From an uncultured Eubacterium sp. (GTDB taxonomy: Bacteria; Bacillota; Clostridia; Lachnospirales; Lachnospiraceae), in contig CANDMI010000001.1 of the NCBI GenBank assembly GCA_947385775.1, forward strand, positions 1 through 64,000: a DNA stretch of 64,000 nt, written 5' to 3'. Shown here piece by piece: positions 36,834 to 43,982 of the stretch. Within the stretch, counting starts at the first letter, position 1. Each line of letters opens with the position of its first letter. Position numbers and translations under genes: made by a program. The notes under the pieces are model-generated. The model did no database searches, was not told the origin of the DNA, and was given only the letters and a program-made list of their open reading frames with translations.

Positions 36834-37312
36834 GGTGTCATCATTATCCTTTCATCTTTTGGCGCGCTCGCCATAACCGTCCCGTGGTCTTTGTATTTTT
36901 TCAAAATAAAATTCGTCTTTGTGCTCAGCACCGAATCCAGCGTCGACAGCTTATCCGTTACAAACTGGGACACCTCCCGAAGCGTCTTTCCTTCCAGCGT
37001 CACCATAAGGTCAAACCCGCCGGAAATTAAAAACACCGCGTTTACCTCCGGATAATTATAAATCCGCTCCGCCACCTTGTCAAAACCCATTTCACGCTGT
37101 GGCGTAACGCGCACCTCGATCATCGCCGTAACCTTTTCCACGCCGGTCTGCTCCCAGTTGATCAACGTGTGATAGCCGCAGATAATGTGCTCTTCTTCCA
37201 TACTATGCAATTCCTGGACGACCACCGACTCATCCACTCCGAGCATGACCGCCAATTCCTTTAAATCAATCCGACTGTTTTTTTCGATAAATGTCAAAAT
37301 CTTTTCCCGCAT
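36830..37312 (-). CDS. Lrp/AsnC family transcriptional regulator
   Basis: About 160 residues, read from the ATG at 37312 with GGAAGGGGAATGG upstream. N-terminal helix-turn-helix with LKELAVMLGVDESVV, a linker, and a C-terminal RAM ligand-sensing domain (about 65-140) with AMIEVRVTPQREMGFDKVA. It directly precedes the aminotransferase gene, pointing to feedback control of amino-acid metabolism, as for AlaR in B. subtilis. Confidence 0.88.
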   Translation of the reverse strand: MREKILTFIEKNSRIDLKELAVMLGVDESVVVQELHSMEEEHIICGYHTLINWEQTGVEKVTAMIEVRVTPQREMGFDKVAERIYNYPEVNAVFLISGGFDLMVTLEGKTLREVSQFVTDKLSTLDSVLSTKTNFILKKYKDHGTVMASAPKDERIMMTP

Positions 37313-37349
37313 TATCCCATTCCCCTTCCAAATCCCTTGAAAGCTTAAA

Positions 37350-38333
37350 TCATACAACCTTATATAATTCATCCGCCTTTGGCGGCTCTAAAAATCTTTG
37401 TTCTTCTGACGAATAAACGATCCGGTCGTTCCCTTCTGTCGCTTTTCCGACCACAACCGCATGGATGCCCTCTTTTTCCAGCTCATACACAAGCTGTCCA
37501 CCGTTTGGAACGGCGATCAGCATACTCCCACTGGAGATCAGCTCGTATGGGTTTAACTCAAAAAACTCACAGATTTCAATCGTCTCCTGCCTGACCGGGA
37601 TTTTTTTCAAATCTACAAAAAGCCCTACGCCAGACGCTTCCGCCATTTCCCACAACGCGCCAAAAATGCCGCCTTCTGTCACGTCATGCATGGCAGCCGC
37701 GCCGCACCTTACCGCAATGGATGCTTCCGCCAATACGGATAAATACGCGTCAAACCCTTTCGCCTCGTCAATAAAGGACTGGGCAAAACGGCTGCGCAAC
37801 TGCTCTTCTTTTTCTTTTGCGATAATCGACGTGCCTTCAATGCCGATCCATTTTGTGATCACAAGATCCATTCCCGCCCTGGCTCCGCCAGTGGATATCA
37901 GCTCTCCTTTTTTGGCTTTTCCAACGCCAACGACTGAAATAATCGGCTGGGTGACGGCTTTTGTGATCTCCGTATGCCCGCCCATGATCTGCATATCCGC
38001 TTTTGCGCACGCCGCTTCCGCCTGCTGCATCATTTCTTTTAACTTATTTTCGCTGACGCGCTCCGGCAAAAGGATCGTCAACATCACGCCAATCGGCGCC
38101 GCTCCCGCGCTCGCAAGGTCATTGATCGTAACCTGCACCGCCAGCTGCCCGATATCCTTTGCCGTGCCAGTGATCGGGTCTGTGGATATCACAAACATCT
38201 CGTCTTCGGCCAATGAAACCGCCGCGCAATCCTCACCGACGGAGGCGCCAAGCCGCACCTCCGCCCGTCTGTTTTTGATCTGCTGCAATACCGAACGCTT
38301 CAACACCTGCTCCGGCGCCTTCCCAATCTTCAT
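37350..38333 (-). CDS. AIR synthase-like (PurM/ThiL fold) protein
   Basis: A 327-residue protein of the AIRS fold: N-terminal domain with GEDCAAV (about 35), TDPITGTAKDIGQLAVQV, NDLASAGAAP, GGHTEI and the C-terminal MHDVTEGGIFGALWEMAEAS. The nucleotide-binding pattern is intact. HypE's cysteine C-terminus is absent, so it is not HypE; ThiL and SelD also do not match best. It starts 2 bases after the VanW stop, with the ribosome site GGAAGGAA inside the VanW end. Its role is unknown. Confidence 0.8.
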   Translation of the reverse strand: MKIGKAPEQVLKRSVLQQIKNRRAEVRLGASVGEDCAAVSLAEDEMFVISTDPITGTAKDIGQLAVQVTINDLASAGAAPIGVMLTILLPERVSENKLKEMMQQAEAACAKADMQIMGGHTEITKAVTQPIISVVGVGKAKKGELISTGGARAGMDLVITKWIGIEGTSIIAKEKEEQLRSRFAQSFIDEAKGFDAYLSVLAEASIAVRCGAAAMHDVTEGGIFGALWEMAEASGVGLFVDLKKIPVRQETIEICEFFELNPYELISSGSMLIAVPNGGQLVYELEKEGIHAVVVGKATEGNDRIVYSSEEQRFLEPPKADELYKVV

Positions 38334-38335
38334 TC

Positions 38336-40108
38336 CTATTCCTTCCCTGCGTCCTTACCGCTGTCTTTTTTCTCGGCTTTTGCGCCGGTTGACGCTTCGC
38401 TGTCCTTTTTGCCCGCGTCCGTTTTTCCATTGTCAGTCTTTCCCGCGTCTGTTTTCCCCGCATCCGCTTTGCCTTCGTCTTTTTTATCCGGCTTCCCCGC
38501 ATCTGCCGGTTTCTCTGTTTTGTCTGGTTTATCCGGTTTATCCGGTTTGTCTGTTTTATCTGGATCTTTTGGATCCTCTGGATTTTCCGGGTTTTCTGGA
38601 TCTTCCGGGTTTTCCGGGTCCTCCGGCTCTTCTGGCGCCTGCGGCCTTGCCGCGACTGCCGCCGCATTCGCCGCGGCGGTATATATGCCGCTCTCGCTTT
38701 GCGACGCGATGGCCTGCTGTATCAAAGCCCTTGCCTCGTCGCTGTTTGTGCGGGTTCCAACCGTAATGATCTTTGGCGACGCATAATACGTGCTGTTATT
38801 AAATTCCTCGCGGCTTACTTCTTTTCCATCCTGTTTTACGACTTTCCAAAGCTTCGCCGTTTTCCCCTCATGGGAGGACTGCTGCACGGACACATAGCCT
38901 ACGTTATAGTCCGCAGAACCCTGCAATACCGTCTGAGGCGCGGATTCGCTGACAACCTCGCTTTCAAATACAACCTCACGGCCCGCGTCCCTTGTTTCTT
39001 CCCCATATAACGTAAACGTAAGGATGCCGCCTGCGCAAGTTCCTTCAATATATACCGGGGCTTTTGTCGTATTTATAAACTTCAAGTCCTTCACCGTGCC
39101 CGCAATAGCGGCGTCCATGGAAGGCTCCACATAGGTTACGATCATCGAATGCTCAAACCGTTCCTTCACCTGCAATTCCGCGCGGATCACGGCATTATAT
39201 AAAGTCGTAGACACCTGGCAGATCCCTCCGCCGTAGGTTTCCACTACCGTGCCGTTTTCAAAGGAGCCTGCAAGCGCGTATCCATGCTCCTCGTCAAACG
39301 GAGCCACGACTTTGTACACAGAAAATTCATCCCCCGGATAAAGCACTGTCCCGTTAATCTTATTGCATCCGGTTTCCACATTTTTCACGCGCCCTGCGGC
39401 AGATGCGCTGTAATCCGTAGAAAAGGTCGCAAGAACGTCTTTTACTTTCGACAGCTGCTCCTCGGAGCCACGCGGCTGCACCACATCCGCGCTTAAGCTT
39501 ATTTTTGGCTCGCTGCCGGCCTTCCATTCCTTTTCAATAAATTCCGCAATAAGCTTTGCCGACTCCGCTTCATTGACCTCGATGCCGTCCCTGCCCTTTG
39601 TAATGCGAAACGCGCCGTTTTCCCGCACCAGGCCGCCATCCTTCGCCTTTTGGTTAAACTTGCCCTTATTTTTTGACAAAAACGCTTCCACCTGGGCCTG
39701 ATCCGCCTGGAAAGAAAGCTCCAGTTTTTTTGGCTCGTGCTCTAAATCTTTTTTGTCTTTGTATCTGGAAATGAGGCTGCCGCTTTTTCCGATCATAAGC
39801 GCTTCTTCTACGATCCCGGTGTTTTCCCACGCAAGCCCCAGCTCGCGCCCGGACGCGGTAAGGCTTTTTTCATTCACATTCAAATGAAAATCCTGGTCTA
39901 AAAGCCCATCCACATAATCTGCCACCGCCTCGTTTGCTTCTTCCGCTTTCATTCCTCCAACGGCGATGTCTCCGATATAAATATTTTCTAAAATTGCGTC
40001 CTCCTGCTTGGCATCGGCAAAAATCTGGCTTGCCGTAACCCCCGCGACCATCAGCGCCGCCGCCGCGACAGAGCCAAGGACACATTTTTTGAGCTGCTTT
40101 TTGTCCAC
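38336..40108 (-). CDS. VanW family protein with peptidoglycan-binding domain
   Basis: A 590-residue membrane-anchored surface protein with a GTG start (AGGATAGGGG upstream). N-terminal membrane segment (about 10-32), a PG_binding_4 type domain (about 85-220), the VanW domain (about 225-360) with GGGICQVSTTLYNAVIRAEL, and another beta-rich region with VGYVSVQQSSHEGKTAKLWK up to about residue 485. The last 100 residues are extremely rich in Pro, Glu, Asp and Lys with DP-N/E-PED and DKPDKP repeats, perhaps a cell-wall spanning tail. Function in wall maintenance is inferred. It is co-transcribed with the AIRS-like gene. Confidence 0.88.
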   Translation of the reverse strand: MDKKQLKKCVLGSVAAAALMVAGVTASQIFADAKQEDAILENIYIGDIAVGGMKAEEANEAVADYVDGLLDQDFHLNVNEKSLTASGRELGLAWENTGIVEEALMIGKSGSLISRYKDKKDLEHEPKKLELSFQADQAQVEAFLSKNKGKFNQKAKDGGLVRENGAFRITKGRDGIEVNEAESAKLIAEFIEKEWKAGSEPKISLSADVVQPRGSEEQLSKVKDVLATFSTDYSASAAGRVKNVETGCNKINGTVLYPGDEFSVYKVVAPFDEEHGYALAGSFENGTVVETYGGGICQVSTTLYNAVIRAELQVKERFEHSMIVTYVEPSMDAAIAGTVKDLKFINTTKAPVYIEGTCAGGILTFTLYGEETRDAGREVVFESEVVSESAPQTVLQGSADYNVGYVSVQQSSHEGKTAKLWKVVKQDGKEVSREEFNNSTYYASPKIITVGTRTNSDEARALIQQAIASQSESGIYTAAANAAAVAARPQAPEEPEDPENPEDPENPENPEDPKDPDKTDKPDKPDKPDKTEKPADAGKPDKKDEGKADAGKTDAGKTDNGKTDAGKKDSEASTGAKAEKKDSGKDAGKE

Positions 40109-40286
40109 TTTCCCCTATCCTTTCTCTTGATTAAAATAAAATGAATCTGGTATTTCAATATGTAACCGTTTGTTTTACCAAACCGTTACTATTTTATCTC
40201 ATTCCATAATCTATTTTCAAGCTGAATTATTACAAATATATTTGACACAAACCCTGATTTTCTGTATATTATACACGATAGCGCAT

Positions 40287-40415
40287 TTACACGACAGCCG
40301 CCAAAAGCAGCGTCACGACCATTGCGACTACAAGCACAATGCAAATGACGGATGCCATCATGCGTTTCTTTTTGGATGTGTAGATCGACGTTTTTTGTTT
40401 ATTGCTCTTTGACAT
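40287..40415 (-). CDS. Small single-span membrane protein
   Basis: About 42 residues from the ATG at 40415 (AGAGG upstream). Sequence is a basic N-terminus (SKSNKQKTSIYTSKKKRM) and a hydrophobic end of about 22 residues. It is a convincing small gene by its ribosome site and composition, but the family is not recognised. It lies 180 bases upstream of the VanW gene in the same direction. Confidence 0.6.
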   Translation of the reverse strand: MSKSNKQKTSIYTSKKKRMMASVICIVLVVAMVVTLLLAAVV

Positions 40416-40619
40416 AACAACCTCTTTCCCGGCGCTTTTGCCGATGTGAATGTGATGTGAATGAAACAACCGTTATATTTTTATTTTCATAACTACCAAT
40501 TAATTACGTTTCTTTTACAATTTATTCTAATGTTGCCGCGAAATTTTTTACATATTTTTTCAAAAAATGTTTGATTTCGTGTTTTTAATTTATTTGATTT
40601 AAAGAAAGGATTGAAAACT

Positions 40620-41216
40620 ATGCCATTACTTTGCCTTCCATTTATACTGATCCTGCTCTCTATCTTTTCCTTATTCCGAAACCGCTCCTCCCGTTCCTTC
40701 GAGGAAAAGCAGGAAGCTTTCTGGGAAAAAGAACAGCGCGCGAACCTGTCCCGTAAAAAAGACATCAGCGGCCTTAAGTATATCCAGATCCCGCTGGACG
40801 CTTTTCCGATCGGCAAATTTGACGACGCCGACTTATCCGATTACGAAAGATCGCTAAAAGCCTTAAGCGGCCAGAAGATCTTAAACTTAAACGGCATTTC
40901 CAATACGGACTTAAAGCTGGAATACGGCGCCGCAAACCTGCCGATCCTATCGGAATATGACGCAAATTTCACAACGCTTGCAAGGCTTTTATCCAATTAC
41001 GGCAGCCGCCTGGCAGAGCTTGGCTATAAGCAGGAGGCGGTCACCGTCTTAGAATTTGGCATCGCCTGCCGCACGGATATCAGCAAAAATTATATTTTAC
41101 TCCACCAGCTGTACGAAGAAAGCGGTGAGGCGGCTAAAGCAGACGAATTAGCCGATACGGTCAGGGCTTCCGATCTGCTGTTAAAGGATTCTATACTAGA
41201 ACGGATTTCATCCTGA
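40620..41216 (+). CDS. Signal-anchored TPR-like protein
   Basis: About 198 residues from the ATG at 40620, with AAAGGA nine bases upstream. It has an N-terminal membrane anchor (about 3-18), a charged region, then two helix-turn-helix repeats resembling TPR motifs (about 115-185: NFTTLARLLSNYGSRLAELG and YILLHQLYEESGEAAKADEL). Function unknown. Its end overlaps nth convergently by 9 bases. Confidence 0.65.
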   Translation: MPLLCLPFILILLSIFSLFRNRSSRSFEEKQEAFWEKEQRANLSRKKDISGLKYIQIPLDAFPIGKFDDADLSDYERSLKALSGQKILNLNGISNTDLKLEYGAANLPILSEYDANFTTLARLLSNYGSRLAELGYKQEAVTVLEFGIACRTDISKNYILLHQLYEESGEAAKADELADTVRASDLLLKDSILERISS

Positions 41217-41831
41217 TTTCTGGCATAGGTCCTGGAGGAAGCACTCGCTGCATTTCGGGTTTCTGGCGAAACAGATGTTTCGACCAAACGTAATGATCTG
41301 CATATTATATAAAATCCAGTGGTCTTTGGGCAGGACTTTCATTAAGTCCTGCTCTACCTTTGCTGGGTCTGTTTCCTTTGTAAATCCAAGCCGGTTTGAG
41401 ATCCGCTTCACATGCGTATCCACTACAATGCATGGCTCATGGTAAATATTGCCCCGGATCACATTAGCGGTCTTACGCCCTACCCCCGCAAGGCTCGTTA
41501 AATCCTCTATGGACGAAGGCACCTCGCCGCCAAATTTAAGGATTAAGTCCTTACAGCAGGATATGATGTTTTTTGCCTTGCTATGATAAAATCCAATCGA
41601 ATGGATATCCTGCTCCAGCTGTGCAAGGTCTGCCGCCGCAAATTTTTCTAATGTGTCATACTTTTGAAATAAATCCTTCGTCACGATATTGACTCTTGCG
41701 TCTGTGCACTGTGCGCTTAAGATCACCGCGATCAAAAGCTGCCAGTCATTTTCATGATTTAAATAGCAGATCGCCTGCGTCCCATACTGTTCATCCAAAC
41801 GCTCTAAAATCTGTTTTGTCCGCTTTGTCAT
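41208..41831 (-). CDS. nth: Endonuclease III (AP lyase/DNA glycosylase)
   Basis: A 207-residue base excision repair glycosylase. Catalytic Lys120 in GVGRKTANVI, catalytic Asp138 in VVDTHVKR, and the C-terminal 4Fe-4S cluster cysteines C-X6-C-X2-C-X5-C in CFARNPKCSECFLQDLC (quoted without further flank). All catalytic features are intact. It stands alone. Confidence 0.95.
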   Translation of the reverse strand: MTKRTKQILERLDEQYGTQAICYLNHENDWQLLIAVILSAQCTDARVNIVTKDLFQKYDTLEKFAAADLAQLEQDIHSIGFYHSKAKNIISCCKDLILKFGGEVPSSIEDLTSLAGVGRKTANVIRGNIYHEPCIVVDTHVKRISNRLGFTKETDPAKVEQDLMKVLPKDHWILYNMQIITFGRNICFARNPKCSECFLQDLCQKSG

Positions 41832-41984
41832 CCAAAACTCCCCTTTGCTCCAAATCGCGGGAATCTACCGCAAAATCAATGGCTCTCGTGTATATAATAA
41901 AAATTTTCTCCAATTTTGTCAATTTCACTCATAATCAAATTATTGGCAGGATTGGTGGGTTTTTTTGGTAAAAGCGCTTAAAGA

Positions 41985-42013
41985 TTGAAATGAGGGCATG
42001 TTTGTGGTAGGAT
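41985..42013 (+). promoter_or_regulatory. Promoter for the Rpn-remnant gene
   Basis: TTGAAA (41985-41990), 17 bases, TAGGAT (42008-42013). About 45 bases before the ATG at 42057. Confidence 0.55.
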
Positions 42014-42056
42014 ATGGATAGAAAAGTCGGTTGATCGGGTGGGTGAAAGAGGACAA

Positions 42057-42437
42057 ATGGAATTAAAAAGAAAAGAAACTCTGGAAGCAATAAAGAAATT
42101 GTGTCTTTTAGATGACAATCTGATGACTTTGGCATTTGACGGAAATATCGGCAGGCTAATGCATGACTTTAGGCGCTTAAAAGCGAAAGATATGTTTTAT
42201 CCCGCGCTGGCTAAACAAGTGAACTATTTCAAGGAAACAAAAGGAGGGCAGGAGATTATGTGTCAGATTTTTGAAGATTTAGCGGAAAAAAGAGCCGAAG
42301 AAGCGCGAATCGAAGAGAAAAAAGCTTTTGCCCGGCGTTTGATCGCAAGGGGAAAACAGACCATGGAAGAAATTGCAGAAGACGCTGACCTGCCGATCGA
42401 AGTCGTAAAAGAGTTGGCTGGCTTACAATTGGCATAA
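42057..42437 (+). pseudogene. Internally deleted Rpn/PD-(D/E)XK family gene
   Basis: A 126-residue in-frame product from ATG 42057 (AGAGG upstream). The N-terminus LEAIKKLCLLDDNLMTLAFD matches the start of Rpn/PD-(D/E)XK nuclease family proteins of Lachnospiraceae, and after FDGNI the sequence jumps to GRLMHDFRRLKAKDMFYPAL, their last third, followed by the usual acidic/basic C-terminus. The family's middle, with the PD-(D/E)XK active site (LDVYAxDxxxxxYNxEIQ-type), is missing, so no nuclease activity is expected. It is translated in one frame, so it may be either a decayed copy or a DNA-binding remnant. Confidence 0.65.
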
Positions 42438-42502
42438 AAACGTCAGATAAGATTTGACTACACATAAAAAATAAAAATACAAAAAGAAGTCGGAAATAAA
42501 AT

Positions 42503-43075
42503 ATGGAACATTTCAAAAATCAAAACAATGACTATTTTCAAGACGCGCTGTCTGATTTCATGCACGATGCCGCAAGCGGCAGGGCAATCCGCCATCTGGT
42601 CGACGTTGGATATACGACTGCGCAGATTATGAAGGAGTTAGATTATCCTACCCCTTTTGAAAAGGTGCGCCATACCGTCACAAGATATTTAAAGGAATCC
42701 GGCATTTTACTAAATCAGCTTCCAGATAATGCCAGGGACATGCGGACTCTTTGGCTGGGCGATATGACGCAGGAAGCTCTTTTTGCTTTCCTCGCAGAGC
42801 AAATCAAACGCAATGGAGAAAAAAATTCCTATATTTCCTGTCCCTTTGGCATGACAATCATGAAAACGGATAAAAAGGCCGCGCAGGCGCTTTCTATGTT
42901 AACGGCAAGGGAGCGCGAATATCTGGATGGAATCGACTGGGGCGAAAAAAGGATGTATCACAGGTTAAACCGGAGGATGTTAGAGATCGGGGCGCAGATC
43001 GCAAAAAGCACGGAGGAAATCCGCTTTTACTTTTTAAAAAGCGGCGAAGAGATCAGAACGGATAAAAGGCAATGA
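42503..43075 (+). CDS. Hypothetical protein
   Basis: A 190-residue soluble protein not recognised. It has DFMHDAASGRAIRHLVDVGY and TTAQIMKELDYPTPFEKV, a stretch that suggests a helix-turn-helix, then CPFGMTIMKTDKKAAQALS and MLTAREREYLDGIDWGEKR. The ribosome site before the ATG is weak. It lies 65 bases downstream of the Rpn remnant on the same strand. No catalytic motif is evident; a DNA-interacting role is a guess. Confidence 0.55.
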   Translation: MEHFKNQNNDYFQDALSDFMHDAASGRAIRHLVDVGYTTAQIMKELDYPTPFEKVRHTVTRYLKESGILLNQLPDNARDMRTLWLGDMTQEALFAFLAEQIKRNGEKNSYISCPFGMTIMKTDKKAAQALSMLTAREREYLDGIDWGEKRMYHRLNRRMLEIGAQIAKSTEEIRFYFLKSGEEIRTDKRQ

Positions 43076-43106
43076 ACGCAACAAAAGGAGCCGTTAAAAT
43101 TAATTA

Positions 43107-43134
43107 AAGCAACCGTTTTTGAAAACGATTGCCT
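43107..43134. terminator. Stem-loop between convergent genes
   Basis: AAGCAACCGTTTT and AAAACGATTGCCTT pair with one mismatch and TTTTTGAAAA loop parts, flanked by T-rich/A-rich DNA on both sides; it separates the plus-strand hypothetical from the small minus-strand gene. Confidence 0.55.
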
Positions 43135-43160
43135 TAAAATCGTTACCATGTTATGCCATT

Positions 43161-43301
43161 TTACTCATCTTCAAGCATGGACTGAAAAATCTCTTTTAGT
43201 TCCTGTAATTCTTTATTTTCTGGCGTTTCAATTAACGCCCTGTTGATCTGGGCTAAAGCAAGCCGTAGAAATCCCTGGAATTGTTTATTTGTCATACCCA
43301 T
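43161..43301 (-). CDS. 46-residue protein
   Basis: Short frame on the minus strand with GGAGG eight bases before the ATG at 43301 and TAA at 43161. Product starts MGMTNKQFQGFLRLALAQIN, with a conserved-looking hydrophobic/charged pattern typical of a coiled or helical small protein, ending SMLEDE. It is not recognised. The ribosome site and clean boundaries make it credible. Confidence 0.6.
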   Translation of the reverse strand: MGMTNKQFQGFLRLALAQINRALIETPENKELQELKEIFQSMLEDE

Positions 43302-43388
43302 ATGAAATTTCCTCCATTTCCTTATCGATATTTACATTATATCAAATTCAATGTGAATTTCAACTGTTTTTCCAACGTACTTTGCCTG

Positions 43389-43964
43389 TCAGCCCAAAAC
43401 CCGCATCACCACATCCACCCCGCTGACCACCAGCAAAATCCCCCCGGCCGCATACGCCTTCGTCTTTTGCTCATACCCCAGCCGGTATCCGGTATACATG
43501 CCAACCGCCACCGCCGCCGCGGACATCCCTGCCATCAATACCGCCGCTTTTACAATCCCGGCCTGCAAAAACCCCAGCGCCACGCCAGCCAGCCCGGTAT
43601 ACAGCGCCATCGCCGCCGCCATATGCCAAAACCTGCCCCATCCCATGCCTGGTGACAAACGCTCCTGCACCGCCTCGTTTTTAAAGGCTTTTAAAAGCAG
43701 CCGGATGCCCATAAACAGGAAAATGGAAGCGGAAACAAACCGCGCTGTAAAGGAAAGGCTTTCCCGCATATCATAGTAGTTTAAAAGCCGCGCGCCCAGA
43801 TGCCCCGCATATATGGCCGCGGCCTGGCAGAAAGCCGCGGCGGCACATGCACAAAGCAGATGCCGCTTATTGATCTTTGCAAGCTGCGCGCCTTCGCATT
43901 CCACCGCCGCAAACATATCCAACGATATCCCGGCCGTAACGGCCAATAGTTCAACCAGATTCAT
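43389..43964 (-). CDS. MntP-like manganese efflux pump
   Basis: A 191-residue membrane protein with six hydrophobic segments. Motif ISLDMFAAV (about residue 14) with the conserved Asp in helix 1 is the MntP/DUF204 signature, and the second half repeats the pattern at GVALGFLQAG. Catalytic sequence is less conserved than in enteric MntP, so the metal specificity is uncertain. It starts 19 bases after the heptad protein gene, so it may be a last gene of that operon. Confidence 0.75.
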   Translation of the reverse strand: MNLVELLAVTAGISLDMFAAVECEGAQLAKINKRHLLCACAAAAFCQAAAIYAGHLGARLLNYYDMRESLSFTARFVSASIFLFMGIRLLLKAFKNEAVQERLSPGMGWGRFWHMAAAMALYTGLAGVALGFLQAGIVKAAVLMAGMSAAAVAVGMYTGYRLGYEQKTKAYAAGGILLVVSGVDVVMRVLG

Positions 43965-43982
43965 GGGAACACCTTCCCTCTT

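Noticed and set aside
37350-38333. HypE hydrogenase maturation protein
   Set aside because: Lacks the C-terminal cysteine motif and no hyp genes are nearby.
37465-38766. A long plus-strand frame of 433 codons
   Set aside because: It is antisense to the AIRS-like and VanW genes; its amino-acid composition (runs of Ser/Pro/Leu) reflects the opposite coding strand, and it has no ribosome site.
40165-40189. AACCGTT direct repeats upstream of VanW
   Set aside because: Seven-base repeat pair, too short to be distinguished from chance.
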